A stretch of DNA of 64,000 nt, taken from Arenibacter algicola. Lineage in GTDB: Bacteria > Bacteroidota > Bacteroidia > Flavobacteriales > Flavobacteriaceae. Shown in pieces: positions 9,703 through 17,796 of this stretch. The position numbers were made by a program, and so were the translations under genes. A model generated the notes under the pieces. It did not search any database, was not told where the DNA came from, and was given only the letters and a program-made list of their open reading frames with translations. Location of the stretch: NCBI RefSeq assembly GCF_000733925.1, contig NZ_JPOO01000003.1:2046001-2110000 (forward strand), given 5' to 3'. Position 1 is the stretch's first letter. Every line of letters begins with the position of its first letter.

Positions 9703-9801
9703 TTAACAAAGAAACAATAGAGCAATCCAGACTTGATCCGATCCCTTTTTAAGCCTTGGATTACCGCTTAAGATTCGGTATCCCTGTTATCCTAGAGATG
9801 A

Positions 9802-11034
9802 TCACCCTTTTCCAACTTGATCTTTTTTCAAATACAATTTGTCAAAAATATTAATCAAAAAGTGGACGGACACGATGAACAAAAGTATAAAGAGATATTC
9901 ATTAAAAAAGTTATCCTTGGGAGGGAAACTGGGGACGTATATTTTAAAGGAAACTAGATAGTTTATATAACAGCTGAACCCCAAAAGCAGCAAAAACCGC
10001 CAATCTTTTAGACCTCTTAGATATACTCTGACTCTCAAAAGCGATAACAATTCCTTTCCAAACAATTGCCCGGCCATAGGCAATAAAAAAATAAGTGGCA
10101 AGGCATATAATCTGGTTTCCCTGGCCAAGGCAGCTACCATTACAATAGGTGTATTAATTACCACTGCCAGTAAAAAAGCCTGAACGTAATTTTTTTCCAA
10201 TGCAGTAAAGACCTTGGGCTTATTGCTCATATAAAGAAAATATAGACCAGGACCTAAAACCAAGAAAAAAGAGACTATAGATTCTACAGAACTGGCATAA
10301 GTCCCAAAATTTTGAAAATAACAGCTCAGCCTGTTGGCGGCCACCTCTGACGTTTCTTTCCAAATATCTGTAGTCCACAAAAATGTCCCCAAATAAATTG
10401 CGTATAGCGGAAGGGGAACAAATAGCAGGAGCAATTTTCTTTTTACGGACATGGACCACATATTCTTGGCCTTTAAACTAAAACCTGAAAAAATAATGGC
10501 CAATCCGGGCATAAGAAATACAGTACTTTCCCTGGCAATAATTGCCAATAAAAATATAGGAATATAATATAACCACTTTTCACGGATCAAGGTCAAAATA
10601 CCAAGCATGATCAAACAATACTGAAGAGGCTCATCATAACTGAAGACGGGTGGAAAAAAGGCGAATAGAATAGAAAATGTCAAAAAATAAGACACTTGGT
10701 TAAATAATGCCTGCCCCTTGGAAGCATTAAGTGCAATGGAAAGGATATATACCAACAATCCACTGAAAAACAGCAATAACAGGTTTACCAGTACAAAGGA
10801 CTCCCCTAGGGTAATTCCAAAAATACCCGAGGACCCTTCGATTAACATGGATGTCAGCGGGCGTCTGGCAAAGGGTGCAAATTCCTGATGATATCTAATT
10901 TGGGAAGCTAAAAAAACATTGGAAAGTTCGGTGTTGTTTTCATTCAACATACTATCTGAAACTGGTAACATGTGAATACCGTAGATCAGTAGCACAAACA
11001 GAAAACTAATAAAATACTGCAAATAGTTTTTCAT
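9802..11034 (-). CDS. multi-pass membrane protein of unknown function
   Basis: A 410-residue protein with about ten hydrophobic segments spread over its whole length. It starts with one transmembrane segment, followed by a ~50-residue external loop (LNENNTELSNVF...RRPLTSML) and then tightly spaced helices. That shape resembles GT-C glycosyltransferases or wall-teichoic-type polymerases, but I see no acidic catalytic motif that settles it. It converges with the MBL gene, leaving a 99-bp spacer. The 254 bp upstream of its start contain an antiporter gene remnant on the opposite strand. Confidence 0.7.
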   Translation of the reverse strand: MKNYLQYFISFLFVLLIYGIHMLPVSDSMLNENNTELSNVFLASQIRYHQEFAPFARRPLTSMLIEGSSGIFGITLGESFVLVNLLLLFFSGLLVYILSIALNASKGQALFNQVSYFLTFSILFAFFPPVFSYDEPLQYCLIMLGILTLIREKWLYYIPIFLLAIIARESTVFLMPGLAIIFSGFSLKAKNMWSMSVKRKLLLLFVPLPLYAIYLGTFLWTTDIWKETSEVAANRLSCYFQNFGTYASSVESIVSFFLVLGPGLYFLYMSNKPKVFTALEKNYVQAFLLAVVINTPIVMVAALARETRLYALPLIFLLPMAGQLFGKELLSLLRVRVYLRGLKDWRFLLLLGFSCYINYLVSFKIYVPSFPPKDNFFNEYLFILLFIVSVHFLINIFDKLYLKKDQVGKG

Positions 11035-11117
11035 ACTATAATTACCAATGGTAAGGCTTAAAAGTAATCAAAACATTAGTTGGTTGTCATTATGCCAAAA
11101 ATTTATTCTATCCTTAA

Positions 11118-11280
11118 CTTGAAAACATAGTTATCACCTGGGGCATATTAAAAGGTGGGATTTCCATTACCTTGGCATCGGGACATTTTCTTGATCATTA
11201 CCTATGTTGTTGTCTTTTCTATACTGGTGCAGGGTTTAACTGTAGGAAAACTGGTGAACAGGTTATCCCAACTGAACTAA
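11118..11280 (+). pseudogene. remnant of the 3' end of a CPA1-type sodium/proton antiporter gene
   Basis: Not an intact ORF. On the + strand one frame reads ENIVITWGILKGGISITLA (from ~11121), which matches the conserved WgGLrGaisiaLAL segment of NhaP/CPA1 antiporters. The adjacent frame then reads RDIFLIITYVVVVFSILV followed by QGLTVGKLVNRLSQLN and TAA at 11278-11280, the typical last transmembrane helix and C-terminus. A deletion or frameshift around 11175-11182 joins the two, and an in-frame stop lies just upstream of the first segment. Everything 5' of it is lost; the - strand membrane-protein gene starts 83 bp away. Confidence 0.7.
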
Positions 11281-11288
11281 TTTTTCGG

Positions 11289-12473
11289 TTATAGCAGTGA
11301 CTGCAAAGCCAGCCAGGCCATTAATCCACCTCCTGTTTCCAATGCCGATTCATCTATATTGAAGGTTGGGGTATGTAAGCCAGAGGTAATGCCCTTTTCC
11401 GTATTCCCTACGCCCAACAAATAAAAACAGGCCTTATTTTGTTGGGAATAATAAGCAAAATCCTCGGCAGCCATCCATAAATCCAGGTCTTCCACATTGT
11501 TAGACCCAAGGTAGTCTATTGCTCCCTTCTTCATAGCATTCGTCAATTCCACATCATTTTTTAAATGTGGGTATCCCCTTGGTATATCTACTATGCATTC
11601 TGCTCCCATACCTTCTACGATGGATTTCACCAAATTAGTGAGTTTTTCAATCGCCTCTGTCCTCCATACCTCATCATAGGTCCTAAAAGTACCCTCAATG
11701 GTTACCTTGTCCGGGATAACATTATTGGCACCATCCCCAATAATACGACCAAAGGACAAGACGCTGGGAGTTTTGGGCGATGCCATTCTGCTAACCACCT
11801 GCTGGGCCGCCACAATAACATGGGATGCAATGAGAATAGGGTCTATACATTCTTCTGGCACGGCGGCATGACCGCCTTTTCCAATAATGGTGATATAAAT
11901 CTCATCCATACTGGCCATAAATAGTCCAGATCTAAAACCTACTTTCCCGGCAGGAAGGTTGGGCATTACGTGTTGTCCTAAATGGGGAATTGGCCCCAAG
12001 GCATTATAGGCAGTCTCTTTCATTACCAAGGTAGCCCCACCGGGCATCAATTCCTCCCCTGGTTGAAATAATAATTTTACCGTTCCAGAAAAATCTTTCC
12101 TAAGCTCCCAAAGAATTTTAGTGGTCAGCAAGAGGGAAGTCATGTGTACATCATGTCCACAGGCATGCATAATCCCATTATTTTGGGAGGCGTATTCCAC
12201 AGTATTTTCTTCTTGTATGGGAAGGGCATCCATATCTGCCCTTAAAAGGATGGTTTTGCCCGAAGCCTTTCCATTTATTGTAGCCATTAAACCAGTTTTG
12301 GCAACAGATTCAATTTCGGTGATCCCAATTTCCAAAAGCCGTTCCCGCACATAGGCACAGGTGTGGTGCTCTTGAAAGGAAAGTTCGGGGTACTGGTGCA
12401 GATGCCTCCTTACCTTAACAAACTCTGAAGAGTGTGCCTGGGCCAATTGTTTTATTCTGTCCTTAATATTCAT
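11289..12473 (-). CDS. M20-family amidohydrolase / N-acyl amino-acid deacylase
   Basis: A 394-residue cytosolic zinc hydrolase of the M20D group (hippurate hydrolase, N-acetyl-L-aminoacyl hydrolases, IAA-amino-acid hydrolases). The N-terminal RRHLHQYPELSFQEHHT block, the metal motif HACGHDVHM (C105, H107), the general-base PGEE in FQPGEELMPGG and the C-terminal GLHTPTFNIDE with its metal-binding His are all present. The dimerisation domain begins with the GKGGHAAVPE loop. Length is normal. It is a single gene reading away from the repeat array. Confidence 0.9.
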   Translation of the reverse strand: MNIKDRIKQLAQAHSSEFVKVRRHLHQYPELSFQEHHTCAYVRERLLEIGITEIESVAKTGLMATINGKASGKTILLRADMDALPIQEENTVEYASQNNGIMHACGHDVHMTSLLLTTKILWELRKDFSGTVKLLFQPGEELMPGGATLVMKETAYNALGPIPHLGQHVMPNLPAGKVGFRSGLFMASMDEIYITIIGKGGHAAVPEECIDPILIASHVIVAAQQVVSRMASPKTPSVLSFGRIIGDGANNVIPDKVTIEGTFRTYDEVWRTEAIEKLTNLVKSIVEGMGAECIVDIPRGYPHLKNDVELTNAMKKGAIDYLGSNNVEDLDLWMAAEDFAYYSQQNKACFYLLGVGNTEKGITSGLHTPTFNIDESALETGGGLMAWLALQSLL

Positions 12474-12520
12474 ATAACTACTGTTATGCTACAATATTAC
12501 AATATAAATCCGTGCATTTT

Positions 12521-12870
12521 CAGGGACAAAAGACGGAAGGGATCCAGCACAGAACATAAATCCTTCCAACATTATTCACCCCTTCCGTCCAACTCCACTA
12601 AAACGTGGACCGGGACACCTTCCCCTTCTAGGGGAAGGAACCCATTATTCCATATTATTTCTAACATTATCCCGTATTTTATTAAAAACAAGAATAACAT
12701 AACTTATGCTCCTACCCTTGCCAAGGGAAGGCGGCTTTTGGACCTTTTTCAGGGACAAAAGACGGAAGGGATCCAGCACTTAACAAAAATCCACCCACCG
12801 TTCATCACCCCTTCCGTTCCTCTTCACTTGAGGTGAAGCGGAACACCTTCCCCTAGAAGGGGAAGGAACC
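12521..12870. repeat. copies 1 and 2 of a ~190-bp structured repeat
   Basis: Two of five copies. Copy 1 (12521-12708) lacks the first ~45 bases and begins at CAGGGACAAAAGACGG. Copy 2 is 12709-12870. Each full unit runs: palindrome CCTTCCC-TTGG-CAAGGGAAGG, a spacer, GACGGAAGGG that pairs with CCCCTTCCGTC ~60 bases later, a variable hairpin, and a second palindrome CCTTCCCC...GGGGAAGG. Copy 2 is the most diverged. The unit is followed by an AT-rich tail that leads into the next copy. The DUF559 nuclease gene starts immediately after copy 2 (its stop codon is at 12879). Confidence 0.9.
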
Positions 12871-12878
12871 ATATATTT

Positions 12879-13247
12879 TTATTCATTAATAAAATACTCG
12901 CATATTTCTTGTAAAACACTTGGCAAATTTTCAAAAACCATTTTATTTTCAAATCGCACAACCTTGAAACCATTTACATTGAAAAAGGCAGTTCTTTTCT
13001 CGTCATAATCAATAGCTATTAAATTGTTATGAACCTCCCCATCCAATTCTATTATCAAATTTTCCCGTGCACAATAGAAATCTGTAATATAATCCCCAAT
13101 ACTATGTTGTCTCCTAAATTTCCTGCCTTCCAATTTTTTACCCTTTAATTCATTCCAAAGAAAGGCCTCTGCAGAAGTCAGGCTTTTTCGAAGCTTTAAT
13201 CTATTGATTTTGGTTTCAGGTCTATTATGTATTTTTTTAGGCTTCAT
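12879..13247 (-). CDS. DUF559 (Vsr-like PD-(D/E)XK) endonuclease-domain protein
   Basis: The true start is the ATG at 13247 (MKPKKIHN); the longer frame extending to 13430 only translates repeat sequence. The 122-residue product is a complete DUF559 protein: helix KLRKSLTSAEAFLWNELKG, then RRQHSIGDYITDFYC and LIIELDGEVHN, which carry the Asp and the E-x-D of the PD-(D/E)XK nuclease core related to very-short-patch-repair endonuclease, and the GFKVVRFEN strand. It is expected to nick or cut DNA. No methylase partner is nearby. It is embedded between copies 2 and 3 of a structured repeat, an arrangement that suggests a link between nuclease and repeat (inference). Confidence 0.88.
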   Translation of the reverse strand: MKPKKIHNRPETKINRLKLRKSLTSAEAFLWNELKGKKLEGRKFRRQHSIGDYITDFYCARENLIIELDGEVHNNLIAIDYDEKRTAFFNVNGFKVVRFENKMVFENLPSVLQEICEYFINE

Positions 13248-13275
13248 ATCTATCCCAAATATAATAATCCTTTTG

Positions 13276-13818
13276 CTCCTTCCCTTGGCAAGGGAAGGTG
13301 GATTTTGGACCTTTTTCAGGGACAAAAGACGGAAGGGATCCAAGACAGTACATAAATTCTTCCAACATTCATCACCCCTTCCGTCCCCTTCTAGGGGAAG
13401 GAACCCATTATTCCATATTTTTTCTAACATTATCCCCTATTTTATTAAAAACAACAATATCTTTTGCTCCTTCCCTTGGCAAGGGAAGGTGGATTTTGGA
13501 CCTTTTTCAGGGACAAAAGACGGAAGGGATCCAAGACAGTACATAAATTCTTCCAACATTCATCACCCCTTCCGTCCCCTTCTAGGGGAAGGAACCCATT
13601 ATTCCATATTTTTTCTAGAATTATCCCGTATTTTCTTAAAAACAACAATATCTTTTGCTCCTTCCCTTGGCAAGGGAAGGTGGATTTTGGGCCTTTTTCA
13701 GGGACAAAAGACGGAAGGGATCCAAGACAGAACATAAATCCTTCCAACGTTCTTCACCCCTTCCGTCCCACTCCACTAAACGTGGACCGGGACACCTTCC
13801 CCTTCTAGGGGAAGGAAC
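13276..13818. repeat. copies 3, 4 and 5 of the ~190-bp structured repeat, in direct tandem
   Basis: Copy 3 is 13276-13466, copy 4 is 13467-13657 and copy 5 is 13658-13818; the first two have a period of exactly 191 bases and are almost identical. Copies 3 and 4 lack the ~38-base variable hairpin found in copies 1, 2 and 5, so CCGTCC runs straight into the CCCCTTCTAGGGG palindrome. Several frames are open through the copies on both strands because the period is not a multiple of three and stops are scarce; these do not look like genes. The array ends 32 bases before the ApbE stop codon. Confidence 0.92.
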
Positions 13819-13849
13819 TTTTTAATTTATTACAAGTGAAAAATTCTCT

Positions 13850-14854
13850 TTAATCTTCAACAATAGATTTGACAAATCCTGGACTGTTCCACTTCTTGTA
13901 TTCTCCAGGGATGTCTTCTACCATAAACGCCTCCAAATCAGGTGTTTTTTTGACAATATTCATACCTTCCTCAATTCCCAAAACACTTAAAGCGGAAGCA
14001 TATGCATCTGCCATGGTCCCATTGGGTGCTACAACAGTTACCTGGATATTATTGCTCAACGCCATACCATTTTTAGGATTGATGATATGCGAGTACCGCT
14101 TCCCATCTATTACCGCATACTGATATAAATCTCCCGAGGTGGCTACGGCCTGATTTTTAAGCTTAACTTTTTGGAATACTTCTTCCCCGTTTTCACTGTA
14201 ATAACTAAACCCCAAAACCCAAAATTCCCTATTGGGCGGGGGCCCACTTACCGTAACGTCTCCACCCATATCTACCAAAGCCGCATTTACACCATTCCTC
14301 TTCAACAGGCTAATGGCCTCATCGGCAGCAAATCCTTTTCCTATCCCGCCAACGTCCAATTGCATTCCTTCTTGTTTTAACCTTACCGTATTGCCGGTCG
14401 GGAATTCCACCTTGCCGTAACCGGTTCTTTGTTGTGCGGTCTTTATTTCAGCTATTGAAGGAACTTGCCTGTTTTCCCTAGCTTTTTTCCATAGTTCAAT
14501 GAGTGGGCCAAGGGTAATATCAAATGCCCCATTTGTCCTTTTGGCATAGTCCCCTGAAATACTCATGAGGCGAAATAGGTCTTCACTCACAGCCACATTC
14601 ATATTTGGACTTTTACCAAGGAGGTTGATTTCGCTTTGTGGAAGATAATTGCTTAGAGTGGCATTCAATTCATCTATCCTCCCGAATACCAGCTGTGCTA
14701 TGGAATCCGCCTTTTGCCTGTCATTATAATAAAACACCAGACCAATTTGGGTCCCCATTTGTTGGTGGGTATACTCATACCTTGTCTGGGCCGTCAGTAA
14801 CGAATGAAAGATAAAAAGACTAATGAAAAAATGAAGATGCAAAGCTTTAGACAT
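13850..14854 (-). CDS. apbE: FAD:protein FMN transferase (ApbE family)
   Basis: A 334-residue exported protein with a signal peptide (hydrophobic to ~residue 22, cleavage after TAQ). ApbE covalently attaches FMN to a Thr or Ser of exported flavoproteins such as NqrB/C or RnfG, using FAD and Mg2+. The family hallmarks are GGIGKGFAADEAISLL, ALVDMGGDVTVSG and the C-terminal SHIINPKNG block followed by the Mg-binding region MADAYASAL. It follows the DUF2231 cytochrome gene by 35 bp on the same strand, so it is probably the last gene of that operon. No FMN-acceptor domain was recognised in the window, so its substrate is open. Confidence 0.92.
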   Translation of the reverse strand: MSKALHLHFFISLFIFHSLLTAQTRYEYTHQQMGTQIGLVFYYNDRQKADSIAQLVFGRIDELNATLSNYLPQSEINLLGKSPNMNVAVSEDLFRLMSISGDYAKRTNGAFDITLGPLIELWKKARENRQVPSIAEIKTAQQRTGYGKVEFPTGNTVRLKQEGMQLDVGGIGKGFAADEAISLLKRNGVNAALVDMGGDVTVSGPPPNREFWVLGFSYYSENGEEVFQKVKLKNQAVATSGDLYQYAVIDGKRYSHIINPKNGMALSNNIQVTVVAPNGTMADAYASALSVLGIEEGMNIVKKTPDLEAFMVEDIPGEYKKWNSPGFVKSIVED

Positions 14855-14889
14855 AGTTCTGATGGTAAATTGTAAATCCGATTACGAAA

Positions 14890-16326
14890 TTACTCTTTAC
14901 TCTCCACAATAGTATCTTTCTCTATAAATTCAATTTTTAGTTCTGGATCAATTCCGTAGTCCAAATGTAAATTGGGCAATGCTTCTTTCAGCTCAGTGAG
15001 TCCCCCTTCAGAAATTTTGGTCTCCCATACATAAAGACTTCTAAGACCCTTGAAATCCTTTAGAACAGCAACACTTTCATCACTAATGTTCGTTTCATAT
15101 GCCTTTAGGACCCTTAAACCCGTATTACCAATTAACTTCTTGAACTCTGTATCTGTTACAGGAGTTCTATCTATCTCCAACCATTCCAAATTCTTGCACA
15201 TGGCCACTAGGTCCATTTCCTTTTGACCAATAGGGATTCCGCTCAGATCCAATTCTATGATATTATTGGAAATCCGCTTTAAATCTGTAATATTTTTAGG
15301 ATCGTATTCTGGAGGTAAGTACACGGAAACGCTCAGCGCCTGGGAATTACTGGCTATCCTTTTAATGGTAACATAATCCGAGGCCAAATTTTGAAGGGTA
15401 CTGTCCGCTACCTTGGGAAGTTTTGCCCATGAATTTATTGTTCCGGGTTCCATCATCTTTCTAACCATTCCTACCAATGGTTCATCGTTATCCAAATGGC
15501 TTAATTTTAGGGTATCAGAGGCTCCCAAGGCTATCCAACGTTCCAATATTTGTATTTCGTTATCGGACAATGGTTTCTTGCCCTCAGGCGGCATATGTTC
15601 CTCATCTTCCATTGGCAAATGTAAGCGCCTGATAAGTTCACTCTCCCCTGGATTTCCAACCACCAAAGCGGGGCCACTTTCACCTCCTTTGATAAGCTCG
15701 CTTATACTGGTCATTAAAAGCTCCCCCTTAATTTTATTCGGATTATGGCAGGCTACACAATTATTGTCCAACACCCTGTATACTATATGCTCATAAATCA
15801 ACGGGTTTTCTGGAATCTTCTCCAATTTTTCACTTCTAGGCAAAGCCAAAAAGTCTTCCCCATGTGTAATCATTCCCCCGTAGTGGCCCGTGAGTCCTAT
15901 TAAAACAATCAATACCACCTGTATTCCCTTCACCAAATAAGTCTGCTGTAAATGATTGGTACTCACCCAATACCACACAACTGCCAAAATAGCCACCCCG
16001 GCCCCCATCCATTGGTGCCAAAAAAGAAGGTCGCCCTTGGGTACGGATTCAGTCCCCAAAAAGAATCCCGTAATGGCGGTAACCAGCGCGGAAAGTGTGG
16101 CAACCGTAAGTAACAATTTAGGAACTATTTGATTGAAAAGACCAATAACAGCGGCCATTAATAATAATACAATTGGAAAATGCAGGATTAAAGGATGCCA
16201 GCGACCCAACCAGGCTACGAGGCTTGGAAGATCAATAAAAGATTCAAAAATTAAACAGAAAACTAGAAATACAGTAAGACCGAAAATAACATAATCGACC
16301 CAAGGAGAACTATTTTTTTGAGCCAT
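14890..16326 (-). CDS. DUF2231 membrane domain fused to c-type cytochrome and LRR-like tail (module A)
   Basis: A 478-residue protein in three parts. Residues ~10-155 form a membrane domain of the DUF2231 kind, with WHPLILHFP, HQWMG and GHYGGMITHGED supplying conserved His residues that could bind b-type heme. Residues ~176-255 form a planctomycete-type cytochrome c: CVACH at 190-194 and a later MPPEGKKPL whose Met is the likely distal ligand. Residues ~330-465 show leucine-rich-repeat-like spacing. It would carry electrons between a periplasmic partner and the membrane. It starts 3 bp after the DUF1501 gene and precedes apbE, so it is very likely translated from one operon mRNA. Confidence 0.82.
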   Translation of the reverse strand: MAQKNSSPWVDYVIFGLTVFLVFCLIFESFIDLPSLVAWLGRWHPLILHFPIVLLLMAAVIGLFNQIVPKLLLTVATLSALVTAITGFFLGTESVPKGDLLFWHQWMGAGVAILAVVWYWVSTNHLQQTYLVKGIQVVLIVLIGLTGHYGGMITHGEDFLALPRSEKLEKIPENPLIYEHIVYRVLDNNCVACHNPNKIKGELLMTSISELIKGGESGPALVVGNPGESELIRRLHLPMEDEEHMPPEGKKPLSDNEIQILERWIALGASDTLKLSHLDNDEPLVGMVRKMMEPGTINSWAKLPKVADSTLQNLASDYVTIKRIASNSQALSVSVYLPPEYDPKNITDLKRISNNIIELDLSGIPIGQKEMDLVAMCKNLEWLEIDRTPVTDTEFKKLIGNTGLRVLKAYETNISDESVAVLKDFKGLRSLYVWETKISEGGLTELKEALPNLHLDYGIDPELKIEFIEKDTIVESKE

Positions 16327-16329
16327 ATA

Positions 16330-17796
16330 CTATGTTAAGATATCATTTACAACATTACCGGCAACGTCTGTAAGCCTAAAGCGACGTCCCTGATATTTAT
16401 AAATCAATTGTTCGTGATCCAGTCCTAAATTATTCATGATAGTGGCATGGAAATCATTGATATGAACAGGATTTTTAACAATATTGTATCCAAATTCATC
16501 AGTCTCCCCATAAGTTATACCGGGCTTTATACCGCCACCGGCCATCCAGATACTGAAGGCCCTAGGGTGATGGTCCCTACCGTAATTTTTTGGATCAAAA
16601 TTACCTTGACAATAATTGGTCCTTCCAAACTCCCCGCCCCAAATAACCAAGGTGTCCTCCAACATGCCACGTTGTTTTAAATCCAGGATAAGGGCAGCAG
16701 ATGCCTGATCCACATCCTTGGCCTGTCCGGCCATTTCATTCGGTAGATTACCGTGTTGGTCCCAACCTTGGTGGTATAACTGTATAAAGCGCACCCCATT
16801 CTCAGCCAGCCTACGGGCCTGAAGGCAATTGGCCGCATAAGTCCCGGGTACTTGGGAATCCTCCCCATATAATTTAATGATGGATTCCGGTTCTTTTTTA
16901 ATATCCATAACATCGGGCACCGACATTTGCATCCTATAGGCCATTTCATATTGGGCAATCCTTGATTCTATCTCGTCGTCGCCCGTTTCAACATGATGTA
17001 TTTTATTCAATGAAGAAACATGGTCCAACAAATGGCGCTTATCGGAACGCGAAATTCCATCGGGATCGTTCAAATAGAGAACAGGATCCTTCCCTGAGCG
17101 CAACAGTACCCCTTGATGCTTGGAGTCCAAGAATCCACTGGACCAAAGCTTGGAATATAAGCCTTGGCTATTTCCCTTGCCCCTTGAAGTAAGCACAACA
17201 AAAGAAGGCAAATTTTGATTTTCACTTCCCAACCCATAGCTCATCCAGGAGCCCATACTCGGCCTCCCCGATTGCTGACTTCCCGTTTGAAAAAAAGTGA
17301 TGGCCGGATCGTGGTTTATGGCCTCGGTATGCATACTTCTTACTATACAGATCTCATCGGAAATTTTGGCAATATGCGGAAAAAACTCGCTTACCCATGC
17401 TCCACTTTTACCATGTTGGGCAAACTTGGCGGCCGAAGGCATTAAGGGAAATTTATCCTGGCCAGAGGTCATACCGGTAAGCCGTTGGCCGTTACGGATA
17501 GATTCTGGCAAATCTTCACCCATACGTTTGGTAAGGGTAGGTTTATAATCAAAGGATTCCAACTGGGACGGAGCCCCGGATTGAAACAAGTAGATTACCC
17601 GTTTCGCTTTTGGGGCAAAATGGGGAATTCCTAATGGCTGACTCGCCAAAGGTTTAGGGCCACCCTTAAAAAGGTCCGGGATCAACAAAGAGCCCAAAGC
17701 CAAAGAACCGATTCCTACACTTAATTGCGAAAAGAAATGTCTACGGTTTACCTTGAGCGGATTTTCAGAATTTGTTTTGTCGTCTTCCATGATCAT
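16330..17796 (-). CDS. Tat-exported DUF1501 protein (module A)
   Basis: A 488-residue protein of the DUF1501 family, which belongs to the alkaline phosphatase/sulfatase superfamily and whose reaction is unknown. A twin-arginine leader is evident: NRRHFFSQLSVGIGSLALG, so it is exported folded. The core has YLFQSGAPSQLESFDYKP, the HDPAITFFQTGSQQSGRPS block, LYHQGWDQHGNLP and VIWGGEFGRT near the C-terminus, with His/Asp residues spaced as in metal-binding members of the clan. Its start overlaps the stop of the upstream DUF1553 gene (TAATG), a sign of translational coupling. A second copy in module B is clearly homologous. Confidence 0.88.
   Translation of the reverse strand: MIMEDDKTNSENPLKVNRRHFFSQLSVGIGSLALGSLLIPDLFKGGPKPLASQPLGIPHFAPKAKRVIYLFQSGAPSQLESFDYKPTLTKRMGEDLPESIRNGQRLTGMTSGQDKFPLMPSAAKFAQHGKSGAWVSEFFPHIAKISDEICIVRSMHTEAINHDPAITFFQTGSQQSGRPSMGSWMSYGLGSENQNLPSFVVLTSRGKGNSQGLYSKLWSSGFLDSKHQGVLLRSGKDPVLYLNDPDGISRSDKRHLLDHVSSLNKIHHVETGDDEIESRIAQYEMAYRMQMSVPDVMDIKKEPESIIKLYGEDSQVPGTYAANCLQARRLAENGVRFIQLYHQGWDQHGNLPNEMAGQAKDVDQASAALILDLKQRGMLEDTLVIWGGEFGRTNYCQGNFDPKNYGRDHHPRAFSIWMAGGGIKPGITYGETDEFGYNIVKNPVHINDFHATIMNNLGLDHEQLIYKYQGRRFRLTDVAGNVVNDILT

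Noticed and set aside
12432..12836. 134-codon frame crossing the end of the M20 gene and repeat copies
   Set aside because: Overlaps the well-supported M20 start and continues into repeats.
13248..13430. N-terminal extension of the DUF559 protein
   Set aside because: The extra 61 codons are repeat-derived; the family start lies at MKPKK (13247).
13204..13808. Overlapping open frames of 82-177 codons through the repeat array on both strands
   Set aside because: They translate the repeat unit, the frame shifts from copy to copy because the 191-base period is not a multiple of three, and none has a recognisable domain.
12521..13818. The repeat array as a CRISPR
   Set aside because: Units are ~190 bp and adjoin directly without unique spacers of 25-50 bp; no cas genes nearby.
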